Assembly (NCBI GenBank): GCA_028554795.2
Contig: CM068839.1
Coordinates: 14,167,220 to 14,231,219, forward strand
Direction of reading: 5' to 3'
Source of the DNA: Sinohyriopsis cumingii
Taxonomy: Eukaryota; Mollusca; Bivalvia; Unionida; Unionidae
Length of the DNA: 64,000 nucleotides
Positions 1 to 11,870 of this stretch are shown here, one piece after another (position 1 is the stretch's first letter; every line of letters starts with the position of its first letter). Made by a program: the position numbers and the translations under genes. The notes beneath the pieces are model-generated. The model had not been told where the DNA came from. It searched no databases and saw nothing but the letters and a program-made list of their open reading frames with translations.

Positions 1-79
1 CAGAATCTTGCCAAATTCTTAAGAATTATAATGAATGTATTCCAAAAAAGAAGATTCAACCCATTTTTTTTGCTAAATA

Positions 80-400
80 TATTGTGCTTTATTTGTACTG
101 TTACAGCAGTGTTCAGTGTGAGAATGGTTTTCACACTAAGACATTGGAGTTTATTTTCATTATTATATTAGTGTTCAGTGTAAGACATTGGAGTTTATTT
201 TCATTATTATATTAGTGTTCAGTGTAAGACATAGGAGTTTATTTTCATTATTATATTAGTGTTCAGTGTAAGACTAGTTTTCACACTAGACATATTGTGC
301 TTTATTTTTTTACTATTACAGTAATGTTCAGTGTGAGAATGGTTTTCATTAGACGTATTGTGTTTTAGTTTTTACTATTATAGTAGTGTTCAGTGTTTTC
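80..400. repeat. Minisatellite of about 44-60 bp
   Basis: Units carry GTGTTCAGTGTAAGAC followed by TTTATTTTCATTATTATATTA. Variants carry ATATTGTGCTTTATTT and GAGAATGGTTTTCACAC. About six imperfect units, with no coding sense. Confidence 0.8.
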
Positions 401-470
401 ACAAACTCTATAATATTAATTTATGAATTGGTAAATTGCATCATTAGTATCTATACTTGTTTTCAAGTTG

Positions 471-632
471 ATTCCAACTGCTGCAAACTGCACAGACCCA
501 GATCTACCATCACATAATGTGCCAGGAGATGCACTTTATTAAATATCATGAGTTGAACAAGTGATGTAGACCCTGATGTCCAGTACATTATGTGATGGCA
601 GATCAGAGTCTGTGTTGCAGTTTTACTCAACT
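471..632. mobile_element. Palindromic MITE-like element, copy 1
   Basis: An inverted-repeat structure: TCCAACTG then AGATCTACCATCACATAATG on one side, and CATTATGTGATGGCAGATC then a degenerate GTTGCAGTTTTACTC end on the other. Two more copies occur at 7314-7467 and 56888-57061. No coding capacity. Confidence 0.55.
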
Positions 633-1120
633 TATAAGTGAATATATTTTGTGTCTCTGATAAGCTGCATGAAACATGATTAAATACAGTTTGCTACCTT
701 ACTAGCTTATAAGTTAAATCCAACTGCAAACAACATATGAACATGGTCCACTGCATCTACTGTTAAGTTATGTGAGGAAATTGTTTCTTAACTAGTAATA
801 CAAAAGATGAACTGTACAAATCTAAGGGTTCACAACTCTTTGTCACCAAATTTTATAATAAATACCAAATTTTTAAAAATACAAACAGTAGGTTAGCAAG
901 GAAGTTCCATCAAGCTTAAATTATCATTATCAGTCAATGGAAAATTGAATCAACTGAACTAGATATGAAGATGTTAAAATTTCTATCACCTTTTCTAGGT
1001 TTTGTTTTCTGCCAAAGACACCACATGAGCCACATTTCATGAACCAGAACATAATGATTAGCCATGGTGAGTAGAAGTTTCTTTACTTTATAGACGATAT
1101 AATGCACACCCATATGCACA

Positions 1121-1233
1121 TAGCACAGATCCAGATCTGCAGTCACATGATAGCCCATCTGTACAGACCAGTATCTGTTGTCACTTAATGGACCATCAAC
1201 ATTGTTACAGATCTGCAGTAGCACAATGGCTGG
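1121..1233. repeat. AGATCTG/CACATAATG array, left part
   Basis: Units contain CAGATCTGCAGTCACAT and a variant of TAATGGGCCA. The array is split by two insertions (1248-1884 and 1953-4499) and resumes at 1885-1952 and 4500-4935. The motifs are those of the palindromic MITE-like elements in this window. Confidence 0.65.
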
Positions 1234-1247
1234 CAGCACAGACCCTT

Positions 1248-1884
1248 TGTTGTTGTTGTTGAGTTTAATTATAGTGGCATGCACACAATTGTGCATGTGC
1301 CACTCTTTTCTGACTGCACTGCAGTCTGCTAGTTGTTCCTGGGGAAGGGGATGGTGCCACCTCCCCCAGGCTTTTATGGATTCAAGGAACCCTGATAGTT
1401 TGGCCTCAATCTGTGGGTCCATAAAGGTCCCTACAGTTGAATGGTTGGCTGTCATTACCGAGTAATCAGCTAGGATTCCGGTCCTAGATGTCCTTAACGA
1501 ACCGTGTAATCGGCTAGGACTCTGGTCTCTTGCTAAATAAAGTATAAATAACATTCAATCTCTAAAAACATTAATTAATAAATAACTTAAAGAGGTAATA
1601 TCTAAAAACTTATAAATAACATAATGTAGGAAGCACACCCTAAACACCTCGACTAGTAATACCATAATAACCTTGAAAATCTCTCTTCATACATGATTTC
1701 TACTAAGAACCTCTATAAACAGCATAGAACATCCCCCCCTCCTTTTAGAACATTTTGAAGAGAAAAAAAAAATTCGAAAAAAATAAAAAATAAAGAAATC
1801 ACAAGAAACACCAGGCAAATGCAACAAGAAACTAGCGATGTAAAGCAAGCAGGACCGTTCCCAAGCTCTCCTTCCCACTAATGA
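1248..1884 (-). mobile_element. Retroposon-like insertion with (CAA)n tail
   Basis: A 637-bp segment interrupts the AGATCTG array. On the minus strand it ends in repeated CAACAACAACAA, and the 14-bp sequence CAGCACAGACCCTT flanks both sides (1234-1247 and 1885-1898), as expected of a target-site duplication made by LINE machinery. The same sequence is also part of the array unit, so the duplication may be fortuitous. An open frame covers part of the minus strand, with MTANHSTVGTFMDPQIEAKL inside it. I do not recognise the protein. Confidence 0.5.
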
Positions 1885-1952
1885 CAGCACAGACCCTTAT
1901 ATGTGGTTACATAATGGGATGGCCGCACAGGCCCAGGTATGTCTGCAAGCAA
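1885..1952. repeat. AGATCTG/CACATAATG array, middle remnant
   Basis: One to two units (CACAGACCCTTATATGTGG, then TTACATAATGGG) between the retroposon-like insertion and the DNA element. They show that both elements landed in the same array. Confidence 0.6.
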
Positions 1953-4499
1953 CCTGTATGAAAACTTCCGCCCTGACTTTAACCAGATTCCAGGTGGAAT
2001 TTTAAAGCGAATTTCACCTAAAGCCTAGATTCCACTCCTTATTATAAATTTTAGGTGGATTCAGGGTGGAATATAACTCAAAATATGCAGATTACTCTGT
2101 CTGTTACTAGGCGGAATCTTTACTTCTAATTACATGGAAATACCTGCAGAAACCCCATCCAGTAATGAAAATGTCATAGCAGATTTCAGGCGGGTTTTTT
2201 AAGCACTTTCTGCCTAAACCATAAAAAAAATATTCTTCAGATTTCTATTAAACTGCCTAATGATTCTTAGACATTATTGGGAATCGATGATAAATATTCA
2301 CAATAATATTTAAAATGGATCATACTTTTTATTTCGGCAGACATTATCAAATACGATTTAGGTTTTTCTTGTCCTCATTTTCTTTCTTGCATACAAAACC
2401 TAATCCGTGATGGCATCACTTAAGTCTTTTTCATTTCACTTTAAAGTTTGGTGAGATTTCACAAATATTTCAACCAAAACTTTCATTGAAATTGTGGTGA
2501 GATCTCATTAAAATTTACTGAAATATTTGTGAGGTTTCACAAAACATTTGACTAAAACTTTCATGAGATTTCACTAAAATTTTGATCATTATATAGTATT
2601 TTACTGAAGTTTCAGTAGTTTTTCAGACATTTCAGAAGGTTTCAAAGATATAATGGATATGAATTAAATGGTACTTTATTAACCAGAGTAGTATTTAAGT
2701 GTGCATGAAAAAAAATATACAGATATTGTAATTATATGACATCCAAGGTAAGAGATATGGGAGTTCATAATAATAATAAAAATAATAATAAAGACTTTGT
2801 TTAGAGAAGGTAACTCAATTAGTTACAGAACTAATCTACTTTGAGGCCTTCTATCTGTGATGTACAACATATACAGTTAATACATGATGATGTGAAGAAT
2901 CTGGCTTGATACTAAATAATTAAGTGATTTTAAAAATCAAAGTATCAAGCCTGGAACATATGCACAGGCATCTGTGAACACATAAACATATATAAAATAT
3001 AAAATATTAATCTGCATTGAAAATTTCAACTGTGAAAATAATGCAAAATTACAGAAAAGCATCTATTTGAGACATTGATTATGAAAAGAAGAAATGCTAG
3101 GAGCCTGCCTTATGTCACTTGTACTGTAGACTTGATTTTTGATTGTACAAACTATGATGCTGTTGTGTTCTCTTGAATTAGTCCTTGTTCCATAAGCAGC
3201 CATGACAACTTTTATCATGATATAATTACTCTTATTTTGCACTGAATTCTAACACACCTATCTGGGAACAGTTCCCACCAGTGATGTATACATTGTCCCT
3301 CCTTAAATTCTGAAGTTAATCAGTTTGGAGTTATATAACTTCGAAATCATCCTGGTTCAATTCCTTGTTCTATTTAGCACATTAGCCGCTACTGTAAAGC
3401 TCTTTATGGCACAGAAAGCAAAATGCTAGTCCTGGCATTCAATTTTCATACAGATTGACAATTACATTCCCATCGACTTTGCATTCAAGCTATTCTCATT
3501 GCTGCACATTTTTCAAATGGTTATTCAATCTCGTAACCCGCTTGAAAATTTGAATCGCCATGTTTAGCAAACATGCTCATTCGATGGAAATGAGCATGTT
3601 TGCTAAACATGGTGATTCAAATTTTGACCAATCAGAAAGCTCTTCACAGCGATCATCTGTTAAACAATAAGTAGAACAAATACTTATTAGAAAGCTCGTT
3701 GTGGAATGGGACTGGATAGAGCATTATTAAAAAAATAGTTTTGGAGACGATATTCAGATTCAATTGAGGAGAAAAGCTAAATTCTGTTTTAAAACAGAAA
3801 ACAAGATGAAAACTAGCTTGTTTGAAGGCAGTTAAATCCAACTTAAACCAAGTTAAACAAAAATAACAACAACAACAAATTTGAAAAAGAAATATAACAA
3901 GGAAAGACGTGGAAAGAAGTTATAAATTATGCCCCAAATAAACAATAAAATTACAGCTGTCAGAAACAGGAAATAATAAATGCTGCTGAAAATCATTCAA
4001 ATTGTACAAGAAACAATAAATTTTATTATATCTTATTGACATTTTTATTGAAATGTCAGTGATATTACAATCACAAAATATCACTATATTTTTTAGTCAT
4101 TTAACGTTACAGGCAAACAAAAGCCATGTCCTTATTCTGCCTTATTTAACTGACGTACATGACTAAGTTTTTGATTCCGTCTAGATGTTGGTTAGAAAAT
4201 AAACTAAGTCCAGATTCCTTCTTTCATAGAAAAGATGCCAGTAACTAAGTTCCTAATTCCACCTAGATGATGGGTGTAAAATCAACCAAGTCTAAAATTA
4301 TGCCCAAAGATGTATTATTTAGTAGGAATTTTGACAAAAGTCCATCTTAGAATTAGACGGACTCTAGGTGAATTCATCTTTGACTTCTTCAATTTTCCAT
4401 GTTCACCTTTGTATTACCCAGAGTTTTAACATTTTTAGCAGATTCCACCTGGAGTCTGCTTAAGTTCCAGGTGGAATCCGCCTAATTATTTTGTACAGG
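1953..4499. mobile_element. Non-autonomous DNA transposon, family R, copy 1
   Basis: The termini are inverted: CCTGTATGAAAACTTCC at the left and, reading inwards from the right, CCTGTACAAAATAATTAGGC. Near both ends short motifs related to TTCCAGGTGGAAT and TAGGCGGAAT recur, and the core is shared with copies at about 8496-11586 and 13459-16616. No open frame longer than about 60 codons follows the core, so it is probably mobilised in trans. The flanking bases (AA on both sides) are not a clear TA duplication. A 37-bp inverted duplication lies at 3544-3620. Confidence 0.7.
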
Positions 4500-4935
4500 A
4501 ATGGGCCATCAGCACAGATCCAGATCTGGAGTCACACAATGAACTCACAGCACCGACTCTTATATGTGGTCACATTATGGGCCAGAAGCATAGACCCAGA
4601 TCTGGAGTCACACAGTGGACTCACAGCACAGACTCCTATACATGGTCACATTATGGGCCATCAGTACAGACACAGATCTGGAGTCACACAATGGACTCAC
4701 AGCACAGCCTCTTATACGTGGTCACATTATGGGCCAGCAGCATAGTCCCAGATCTGGAGTCACACAAAGGACTCACAGCACAGACTCTTATATGTGGTCA
4801 CCATTAAGATCTGCTGTCACATAATGGGCTGGCACAATGACCCAGATAAAATAAAGTAAATTAATAGACCAGCAACATACAATGATCATACAGTGGGCCA
4901 GCAGCACAGAACTAGATCTACGGTTATACAGTGGG
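4500..4935. repeat. AGATCTG/CACATAATG array, right part
   Basis: Repeats of about 85 bp carry CAGATCTGGAGTCACACA, then GGACTCACAGCACAGACTC, then TATGTGGTCACATTATGGGC. The open frames seen here come from the repeat and are not genes. Confidence 0.75.
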
Positions 4936-5019
4936 TTGGCAAATCAAAGTTGTTGGTATTTGCTTCAAATCAATGTACAGCCCCAACTCTGATAGACAAA
5001 TACTTTAAACAGCAACTTA

Positions 5020-5500
5020 GACTCTAATTTACTAATACTTTATACAAAACATAGACTCTGGTCTTCTAAAACATTATACAAAACATAGACTCTGGTCTGC
5101 TAATACTTTATACAACAGTATACTCAGATCTACTTATGCTTCATTCAGCTGCATAGACCGGTCTATAATACTTTATACAACAGCACAGTCTCTGGTCTAC
5201 TAATACTTAATACAACAGTGTAGACTGATCTTCCAATACTTTATACAACAACATTGACTCCAGTATACTTTAATACTTTATACATCAGCATAGACTGGTC
5301 TACTAATGCTTTACACAATAGCATAGACTGGTCTACTATAATACTTTATACAGCAGTATACTTTCTGGTCTGCTAATATTTCATACAACAGCATAGGTCC
5401 AGATCTACTAATGCTTTATAAAACATCAAGACCAGTCTATTAAAGCTTTATAAAACATTATAGACAAGTCTACCATTGCTTTATACAAAATCATATTCTC
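5020..5500. repeat. Minisatellite of about 38 bp
   Basis: Units read close to ACTTTATACAACAGCATAG followed by ACTCTGGTCTACTAAT. About a dozen degenerate copies. Confidence 0.75.
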
Positions 5501-6308
5501 AAAACATTTACTGAAGCTAAGTCTCAAGCAGGAAACTCAGGCCCAAGCAAGGAGTTCCAACATATTGACACAGAAGGTTTAGATTTTTTTGTAACAAAGG
5601 GTTCTCTGCAAGAATAACAGAATAATGCATACCATGTGCAACCTAAGTGTTATGCCTAGTTTGGGCACTTTTGAATTTGAACTTTGAGCTATAGTAAACT
5701 TGGTAATCCTTGTTGACTGCTAAATGGTAGTGAAAAATTAATTGTTGTCAACTAAGAAATAAGAGATATTCAAAAATCTGTTTTTGAAAGAAAATATGAT
5801 ATAGAGTGGCCAGATCAGAAAGTAATGCTTTAGCTCCTCATGGGTCCAATTAGTCAATGTACTTAACAATTCAGTGTTCAATTTCAAAGTTGATTTTTCC
5901 TTAATTTATGTTAACTTAAACAATATGTAATTAGTGCTTATTAAATGTTTCCAATACACAAGATCTCATGTGAAAAAAAATCAATATGTCTACAGAGATT
6001 TAATGATGTGTAATTTGGAATTATTTAAATGCATTTCTCTGGCTGTTTGAAAATCTTCTTTAACTCAGATAGCCTTTTAGAAATGTTGAATTGTGACCAC
6101 TATGAGTTAAGTACATGAGCTAAGCATGCTTCAAAGTCAGGTTCTAATAAAGAAATTCCAGTCAATTATTGACATCAAATGGGAAATAAAAGGTATTTTT
6201 TTGTTATTCTTTCATTGGATACATTTGTAGGCATGATAGCATGCAATTCTGAAAGACTAGCTTCAGAGGTTTCTCTGAAGAGAAAAGATAAAGTTTGTAT
6301 TTAAAATA
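5501..6308. other. Intron sequence without recognised features
   Basis: AT-rich sequence with no convincing exon, repeat array or transposon end. Confidence 0.5.
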
Positions 6309-6512
6309 TGCTATGCTCATATGACATTCCATTTCATCTCATATGACAGTACTTTCACCTTATATGACATTCCATTTCATCTCATATGACATTCCATTTC
6401 ATCTCATATGACATTTCATCTCATATGGCAGTTCTTTCACCTCATGACAGTTCATTGATCCTATTTATTACTCCATTTCATCTCATACTGCATTACTTTT
6501 CATCTCTTATTG
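6309..6512. repeat. 22-bp array abutting the exon 1 acceptor
   Basis: Units of TCTCATATGACATTCCATTT CA recur and degrade into CATTACTTTTCATCTCTTATT GCAG, which is the acceptor of the exon at 6516. The pyrimidine tract of the splice site is thus part of the array. Confidence 0.65.
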
Positions 6513-6515
6513 CAG

Positions 6516-6571
6516 GTATTTTGGACATTGTTCTGGACATATTGTCTCAAGAGATTGACTCCAAACTGCTG
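6516..6571 (+). CDS. IP3-receptor-like gene, exon 1 of the window
   Basis: The exon lies between an acceptor ending TTATTGCAG and the donor GTAATT. It begins with two bases of a split codon and encodes ILDIVLDILSQEIDSKLL, ending on a codon boundary. It corresponds to the short leucine-rich helix that in IP3 receptors reads roughly VVLELLQIPYEKAED. The acceptor tract is continuous with the 22-bp tandem array just upstream. I recognise no earlier exon in 1-6515, so the preceding exon probably lies before the window. Confidence 0.7.
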
Positions 6572-7313
6572 GTAATTGATTCCTGTCCCTTGGATCTCAC
6601 TCTGCATCAACAACTATCCCTAGTTCTGATTAAATATTTAGGATAGATACCTGTCACTGTGTCAACAACTATCCCCTAGCCCTAATTACGACTAATGGTT
6701 TTCAAGAAATTTAATACATTTAATGTGCATGAACTAAATGCTTACCTTTCTAGTTTTGACTTTTGTTTTTCACACCATTTTAGTATGTAAACCTCTGTAT
6801 GTGTTTTTGATTAATGAAATTTCTGGTTTGATTGACACCAGTTTTGAATAAGTCCTAAAATACATGATCATGCAAAAAACTTGTGGTTATTAAGTTAGAT
6901 GAAACATGAAATGTAAGTGCAAGAAAACTGTCCTTCATATAGTCAAATGTAGGTGACTGAAGTCTAACTTTTGTGTACCTCTTGGATGCTGTCAGCTGCA
7001 AACTCAAATCATTCTATGATATAAGGTTAGGATTCTTCTGCCTTTGTTGTAGCTATAACAATGTAAATGTAATTTTTATTTAATGAATTTACTGACTTTT
7101 AAGCTTTAAATAACCTCACAGATTTTATTCTAAACTAGATTTCTCAATATCATCAGAAGGAATTTATGGAAACTTTAGGTGTGTGTCTATCCATAAATAA
7201 AATGTAGTTGTCTTTAAAATGTCATCTGATATACAGTCCCCTACCTTTTGTATCTATCTAGGAAACTTTTCAAATGAACACAAGGGAACTATATATACTT
7301 GATTAATAGTCAA
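6572..7313. other. Intron 1 sequence without recognised features
   Basis: A short duplicated phrase (TGATTCCTGTCCCTTGG, and later CAACAACTATCCC twice) follows the exon. Otherwise I see nothing identifiable. Confidence 0.4.
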
Positions 7314-7467
7314 GTCCAACTGCAAACTGTACAGAACTAGCTATGCCAGCAGATTTGGGTCTATGCATTTTGTTAGGAGTAATGGGTATTGCAAACGAAA
7401 TATACCCTGATCTATCAGCACATTATAGGACAAAAACATAAGGTCTATATTGTTTGCAGTTGGAGTT
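7314..7467. mobile_element. Palindromic MITE-like element, copy 2
   Basis: The ends are TCCAACTGCAAACTGTAC and its near inverse GTTTGCAGTTGGA. The interior has GCCAGCAGATTTGGGTCTAT and the inverse-like CTGATCTATCAGCACATTAT. This is the clearest copy of the family, with no coding capacity. Confidence 0.65.
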
Positions 7468-7556
7468 GTATGTATGTATATTTACTGTGGTAAACTATAT
7501 TGTTGATAGTACTAGAAATGCATGTAACCAAGTGTAATACCTGTGCCCACTTGCAG

Positions 7557-7610
7557 GTGTCAGAAGATGCTTCTAGACGGGGAAAGGAAAAGGCTAAGAT
7601 ATACAAACCT
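7557..7610 (+). CDS. IP3-receptor-like gene, exon 2
   Basis: This 54-nt exon in phase 0/0 lies between CCCACTTGCAG and GTAAGA. It encodes VSEDASRRGKEKAKIYKP, a short, basic, probably disordered linker. IP3 receptors have a variable insert at the equivalent place, before the conserved helix of exon 3. Support comes from good splice signals, exact phase and the charged composition. Because it keeps the frame whether included or skipped, it could be an optional cassette exon. Confidence 0.6.
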
Positions 7611-8495
7611 GTAAGACTATGCACTGAATCTATCATCATAAATTCTGTCTCATAATTTAGCTTTATACTCTCAATAATGCTATTTTGTTATATATTATAA
7701 CTATTTGCTTGATATATTGTTTATAAATTATGTGATAGTTCTGACCTTCAGAATTCATGACGTTGATACATTTTCTTAAGACTATGTCTTAAAACAAATG
7801 TTCATGTATATTGATGGGAAAATGTTGACTTATTCTTATGGTAATAATTCCAATTTTTATAAATTGACTGCATTTTCTGTTTTGATTGGATGTAAACGGT
7901 CATGTGATACTGATCTGGAATTTTTTTCACATCGATAAATTCTGTAGACTACTTTTGGTTCCCCGTTTCCAGATCATTTGATGTGAAGTTTTATTTATAT
8001 CAATGCCTTACACCCTAATAATAATAAAAACAAGCTCCCACCCAGCCACTCCTGTGTTTTCCGATCAAACATGACAAGCCACAGCTTAAAATCAATGATT
8101 AGAAATGAAAACAATGTATTTGCACAGACTTTCCTGCACTGCAACACTCACTCCTTTTGCCAAAGAAAGCATATGGCAGGCTTTAGAAGCCAATTTTTGG
8201 AAATTATTGCATTTCACCTCAACATGTTACAGCAGCAGTTATTAAAGGTCGGCGTCAACCAAGGGATATCACTAAAAATGGACATGATTTAGCTTTTGAA
8301 AGATCAAAATGTGTAGAAAGTAACAAAAGCGTTGCTATAACAAAATGTGCCATATGCAAGCATACTTAAAATAAAAAGGAATATTCCTAGTTTAAAAGCA
8401 TACAGGCATTTTTTTTATATTAAAATAATGATCATAACAATATATCACTATGACATTCTACCCCATATCACTGTATAAAGAATCAATGAATCTTA
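7611..8495. other. Intron 2 sequence, left of DNA element copy 2
   Basis: AT-rich. A weak inverted repeat links CATGTGATACTGATCTGGAA (7893) with the complement of TTCCAGATCATTTGATGTG (7969). A 73-codon open frame at 8071 has no recognisable product. Confidence 0.4.
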
Positions 8496-11400
8496 CCTGT
8501 ACAAAATTTTCCATATGGACCGGATATGGAATCCATATATAATTTTACAGAAATATCCATATGGACATTTTTATTCTATAGCTGAACCACTCTTATTGAT
8601 TTCAGTGTATCCATATGGAAATGTTATGGATTTCTTACGCACTTCTTATGGAAAATCCCATGGAATATGCAGATTAGTCCATGAGATCTGTAAATTATCC
8701 ATATGGAATAAAACTAAAATTCCATGTGGAATTTGGCAATAATCCATATGGAATTCGTGAATAATCCATATGGAATTTGGCAATAGTCTATATGGAATTT
8801 GTGAATAGTCCATATAGAATTTGGAAAAATACCATATGGAATTTGGAAAATTACCATATGGAATTTGTAAATGGTCCATATGGAATTTTTAAATAGTTCA
8901 TATGCAATTTGATAATAGTCCATCCCATCTGAAATTTTCCAGGTGGACTTAAGGGAGAGTTCAGATGGGATTTTTAAGTGCCTTCTGCATATACCATAAA
9001 AAATCTGCTTCAGATTTCTAGTAACACATTAACCCCTGGCGGTGAGTTTACGTGGCAGGAGGTAGTAGCCTTCTGCTGAGTTCTGTAGCATCAAGGTCAT
9101 GTATGATACACTAAAGTGGGTGGTATTATAGAAAGGCAGACCAGTATGAAGTGCAGACAGATGAACCTTTGCAAAAGGTAAGATAAGATGGACGTTTGGA
9201 ATAAAGAATGATCTTAATACGAAAATAATGGGTCCATTAAGCACAAAATACCCAAAAAAACTTTTAACCTTTTGCTCATGGGCTAGCCAAATAGCCAATG
9301 AAAAATGATGTTTCTAACACAACTAGGCATTAGGTTATTTGAAAATTACCTGGAAGTTGATGTATTAGGATGTATTCAGAAATAGCTTTCAAAATGTGTT
9401 CTCTGACTGACAATATCGAATAAGGTTTAGGTTTTTCTTGTCCCCATTTTCTGTCTTGCATACAAAACCTAATCTATGATGGCATAACTTAAGTCTTTTT
9501 CATTTCACTGAAAGTTTGGTGAGATTTCACAGATATTTTGACCAAAACTTGTATCGAAATTCTTTAAGACATTTCAAAAGGTTTCAAATAAATAATGGAT
9601 ATGAATTAAACAGGACTTTATTAACCAGGATGATATTTCAGTTTACATGAAAACACAGATGTTGTAATCATATGACATCCAAGGCAAGAGATATGAGAGT
9701 TAATAATAATAATAATAATAAAGACATTATTTAGATATTTTTTATCTGGGGGTGATGGGTCTTACTGCCTAACTAACGGCGCTGTTGTTGACTAACAGTA
9801 TAACAAAAGTCAAATTTTCAGAAATATCACACACAACTGGCAACCAATAATGACACTTTCCTGCAAAGTAATATTATAAAATAAATGTTTTGTCAGACTT
9901 TACTTACCCTGATATCTTTTCTCTAATAAATTCAAATTCTCACAAAAGAAATGGACCTTTTTCAAGTTTCATTGGCCTACATTTCATTTGGCTGGAAAGT
10001 GATGAAAGCTGGGAATGCCAAAATTGGGTTAAGTTGAAATATTATCCTTTAACGAAACAAATTAAAATATACTCTGCTGTTGGAACTGTAAAGCAACATT
10101 TTGTTTCATTCAACAAACCTATCTGCCACATGAACCTACTTAAACATACTTCGGCATACCTCGACTACCACTGCATTACAACAAATTCAAATGTATGTCA
10201 ATGGAACATGAAAATGCGTCCGTTTGCTAGTGTCATATTTTCATTTCACCAGGATAAAGACAGTTAGTATATTAATTACACAAAATAATGGAAGAGTGTC
10301 GATATATGCTGTCAAATGTGTGAGATATTCCTGAAACTTTGACTACTCGTTCCGATGTCAATGACATTGGAACACACTATATAAGCCTGTTATTTGGATA
10401 GCAAGACATAGCACTTAAACAAAAACAGCACGTGCTATATCTTACATCGTAAGACTATTGTGAACATGTAAACATATATAAAATATATAATAATATCATG
10501 CATTGAAAAATTCAACTGAAAATGATGCAGAATTACGGAAAAGCATCCATTTGAGACATTGGTTATGACTTTAAGAAATGGCAGGAGCCTCTCTTATGTC
10601 ACTGTTGTACTGCATACTTGATTTTTGATTAATATACAAACTATGATTCAGTTGTGGTCTCTTAAATTAGTACTTGTTCCATAAGTAACCATGACAAATG
10701 CTTATCATGATATAATTACTTTTATTTTACACTGAATTTTACAGTAACACACATAGAATATTTTGATAATATACACAATAATACCACTCATGTTATTGAA
10801 GGATGATTCTACTTGTGGGCCAAGAAAACTCGGCAAAGATATGACTATCTTTGATAGACATGGGTATCTGGCAACAATTCCCACCAGTGATCTATACACT
10901 GTCCCATCTTAAATTCTGGAAGTTAGTCATTTTGGAGCTATATAACTTCGAAATCATCCTGGTTCAATAACTTGTCATATTTAGCATGTTAGATGCTACT
11001 GAAAAGCTCTTTATGGCACAGAAAGCAAAATACTAGTCCTGGTGTTCAGTTTTCATACAGATTGACCAATTACGTTCCCATCGACTTTGCATTCAAGCTA
11101 TTCTCATTGCCGCGTATTTTTCAAATGGTTATTGAAAGTCATATGCCGCTTGATAATTCAAATCACTATGTTTAGCAAGCATGCTCATTCCCATCAGTTT
11201 CTGTTGCGCGACGATTCATTGGGCAAGTACAAAATTTTCACCAATCAGAAAGCTCTTTACAGTGATCACTTGTTATGTAATAAACAAAACAAATACTTAT
11301 TAGAAAGCTCGTTGTGGAATGGGACTGGACAGATCATTGTAAAAAAAAGTTTCAGAGACAATATTAAAAAAGGGTCCATATCGAGGAAAATCAGATTCCA

Positions 11401-11586
11401 TGTGGAAAAAAGTGCTTATGGATTAAAGTTGCAACTTTATTACATATGGAATTTTCACTTGCTGTGAAGTACTTATGGAATTAATATGGAATAAATTGTC
11501 TGATTCCATAAGTTGTTCAGTCCATATCTCTTTCATATGGATTCCTGAAGTATTCCACATGGAATCCATTAGAAATTTCTGTATGG
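8496..11586. mobile_element. Non-autonomous DNA transposon, family R, copy 2 (CATATGG subtype)
   Basis: The left end CCTGTACAAAATTTTCC and the inverted right end CCATACAGAAATTTC flank a core shared with copies 1 and 3 (for example GGTTTAGGTTTTTCTTGTCC and GATTTCACAGATATTTT). In place of the GGTGGAAT motifs of those copies, both subterminal zones carry many short repeats of CCATATGGAATTTG. A segment of about 720 bp at 9736-10458 replaces about 170 bp of the core found in copies 1 and 3. The right boundary is approximate. Confidence 0.6.
9890..10267 (+). CDS. Hypothetical 125-codon open frame inside DNA element copy 2
   Basis: An open frame with ATG (MSDFTYPDIFSLINSNSHKR...) lies in the segment unique to this copy of the element. 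It holds three Cys and several His and Trp residues with no pattern I recognise, and there is no neighbouring frame or splice site pointing to a longer protein. It may be a chance frame, or a fragment of a gene captured by the element. Confidence 0.25.
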   Translation: MSDFTYPDIFSLINSNSHKRNGPFSSFIGLHFIWLESDESWECQNWVKLKYYPLTKQIKIYSAVGTVKQHFVSFNKPICHMNLLKHTSAYLDYHCITTNSNVCQWNMKMRPFASVIFSFHQDKDS

Positions 11587-11726
11587 ATGGCTAGCAAAGA
11601 TAGGGCTATGTATTCTATTGAAGTTAAGAGGCTGATGAAAGAAAACTTTGATGTACATAAAAGTGAATATTTTGTTGATTAAATCTGCTGATCTGATATT
11701 AGAGAGGAAGTAAATTGGAATTATAA

Positions 11727-11870
11727 GGATTAAATGATCCTGGTTGGGTATTTATCGATGTGCAAATTTTACTTAATGACTAGTTTACATAAAGTCCTTC
11801 GAACTTTATTTACTTTGTGATTAGGTAAAATTTACACATCGATAAATACTCAACCATGATCATTTAATCC
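11727..11870. mobile_element. 144-bp hairpin MITE
   Basis: Arms of about 44 bp: GGATTAAATGATCCTGG at the left, and CCATGATCATTTAATCC as its inverse at the right. Inside these, TATTTATCGATGTGCAAATT pairs with the inverse of AATTTACACATCGATAAATA. The loop is about 55 bp. No coding capacity. Flanking TATA and ATA would suit a Tc1/mariner-type MITE, but the family is not established. Confidence 0.75.

Noticed and set aside
934-1554. 206-codon minus-strand frame as a host gene
   Set aside because: It runs through the retroposon-like insertion and the adjacent AGATCTG array, so at least part of the frame is repeat. No known domain is recognised.
9029-9298. TTAA followed by CCCCTGG at 9032 as a piggyBac end, and the minus-strand frame beside it
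   Set aside because: I found no matching GGG-TTAA end to the right, and the frame has no recognisable product.
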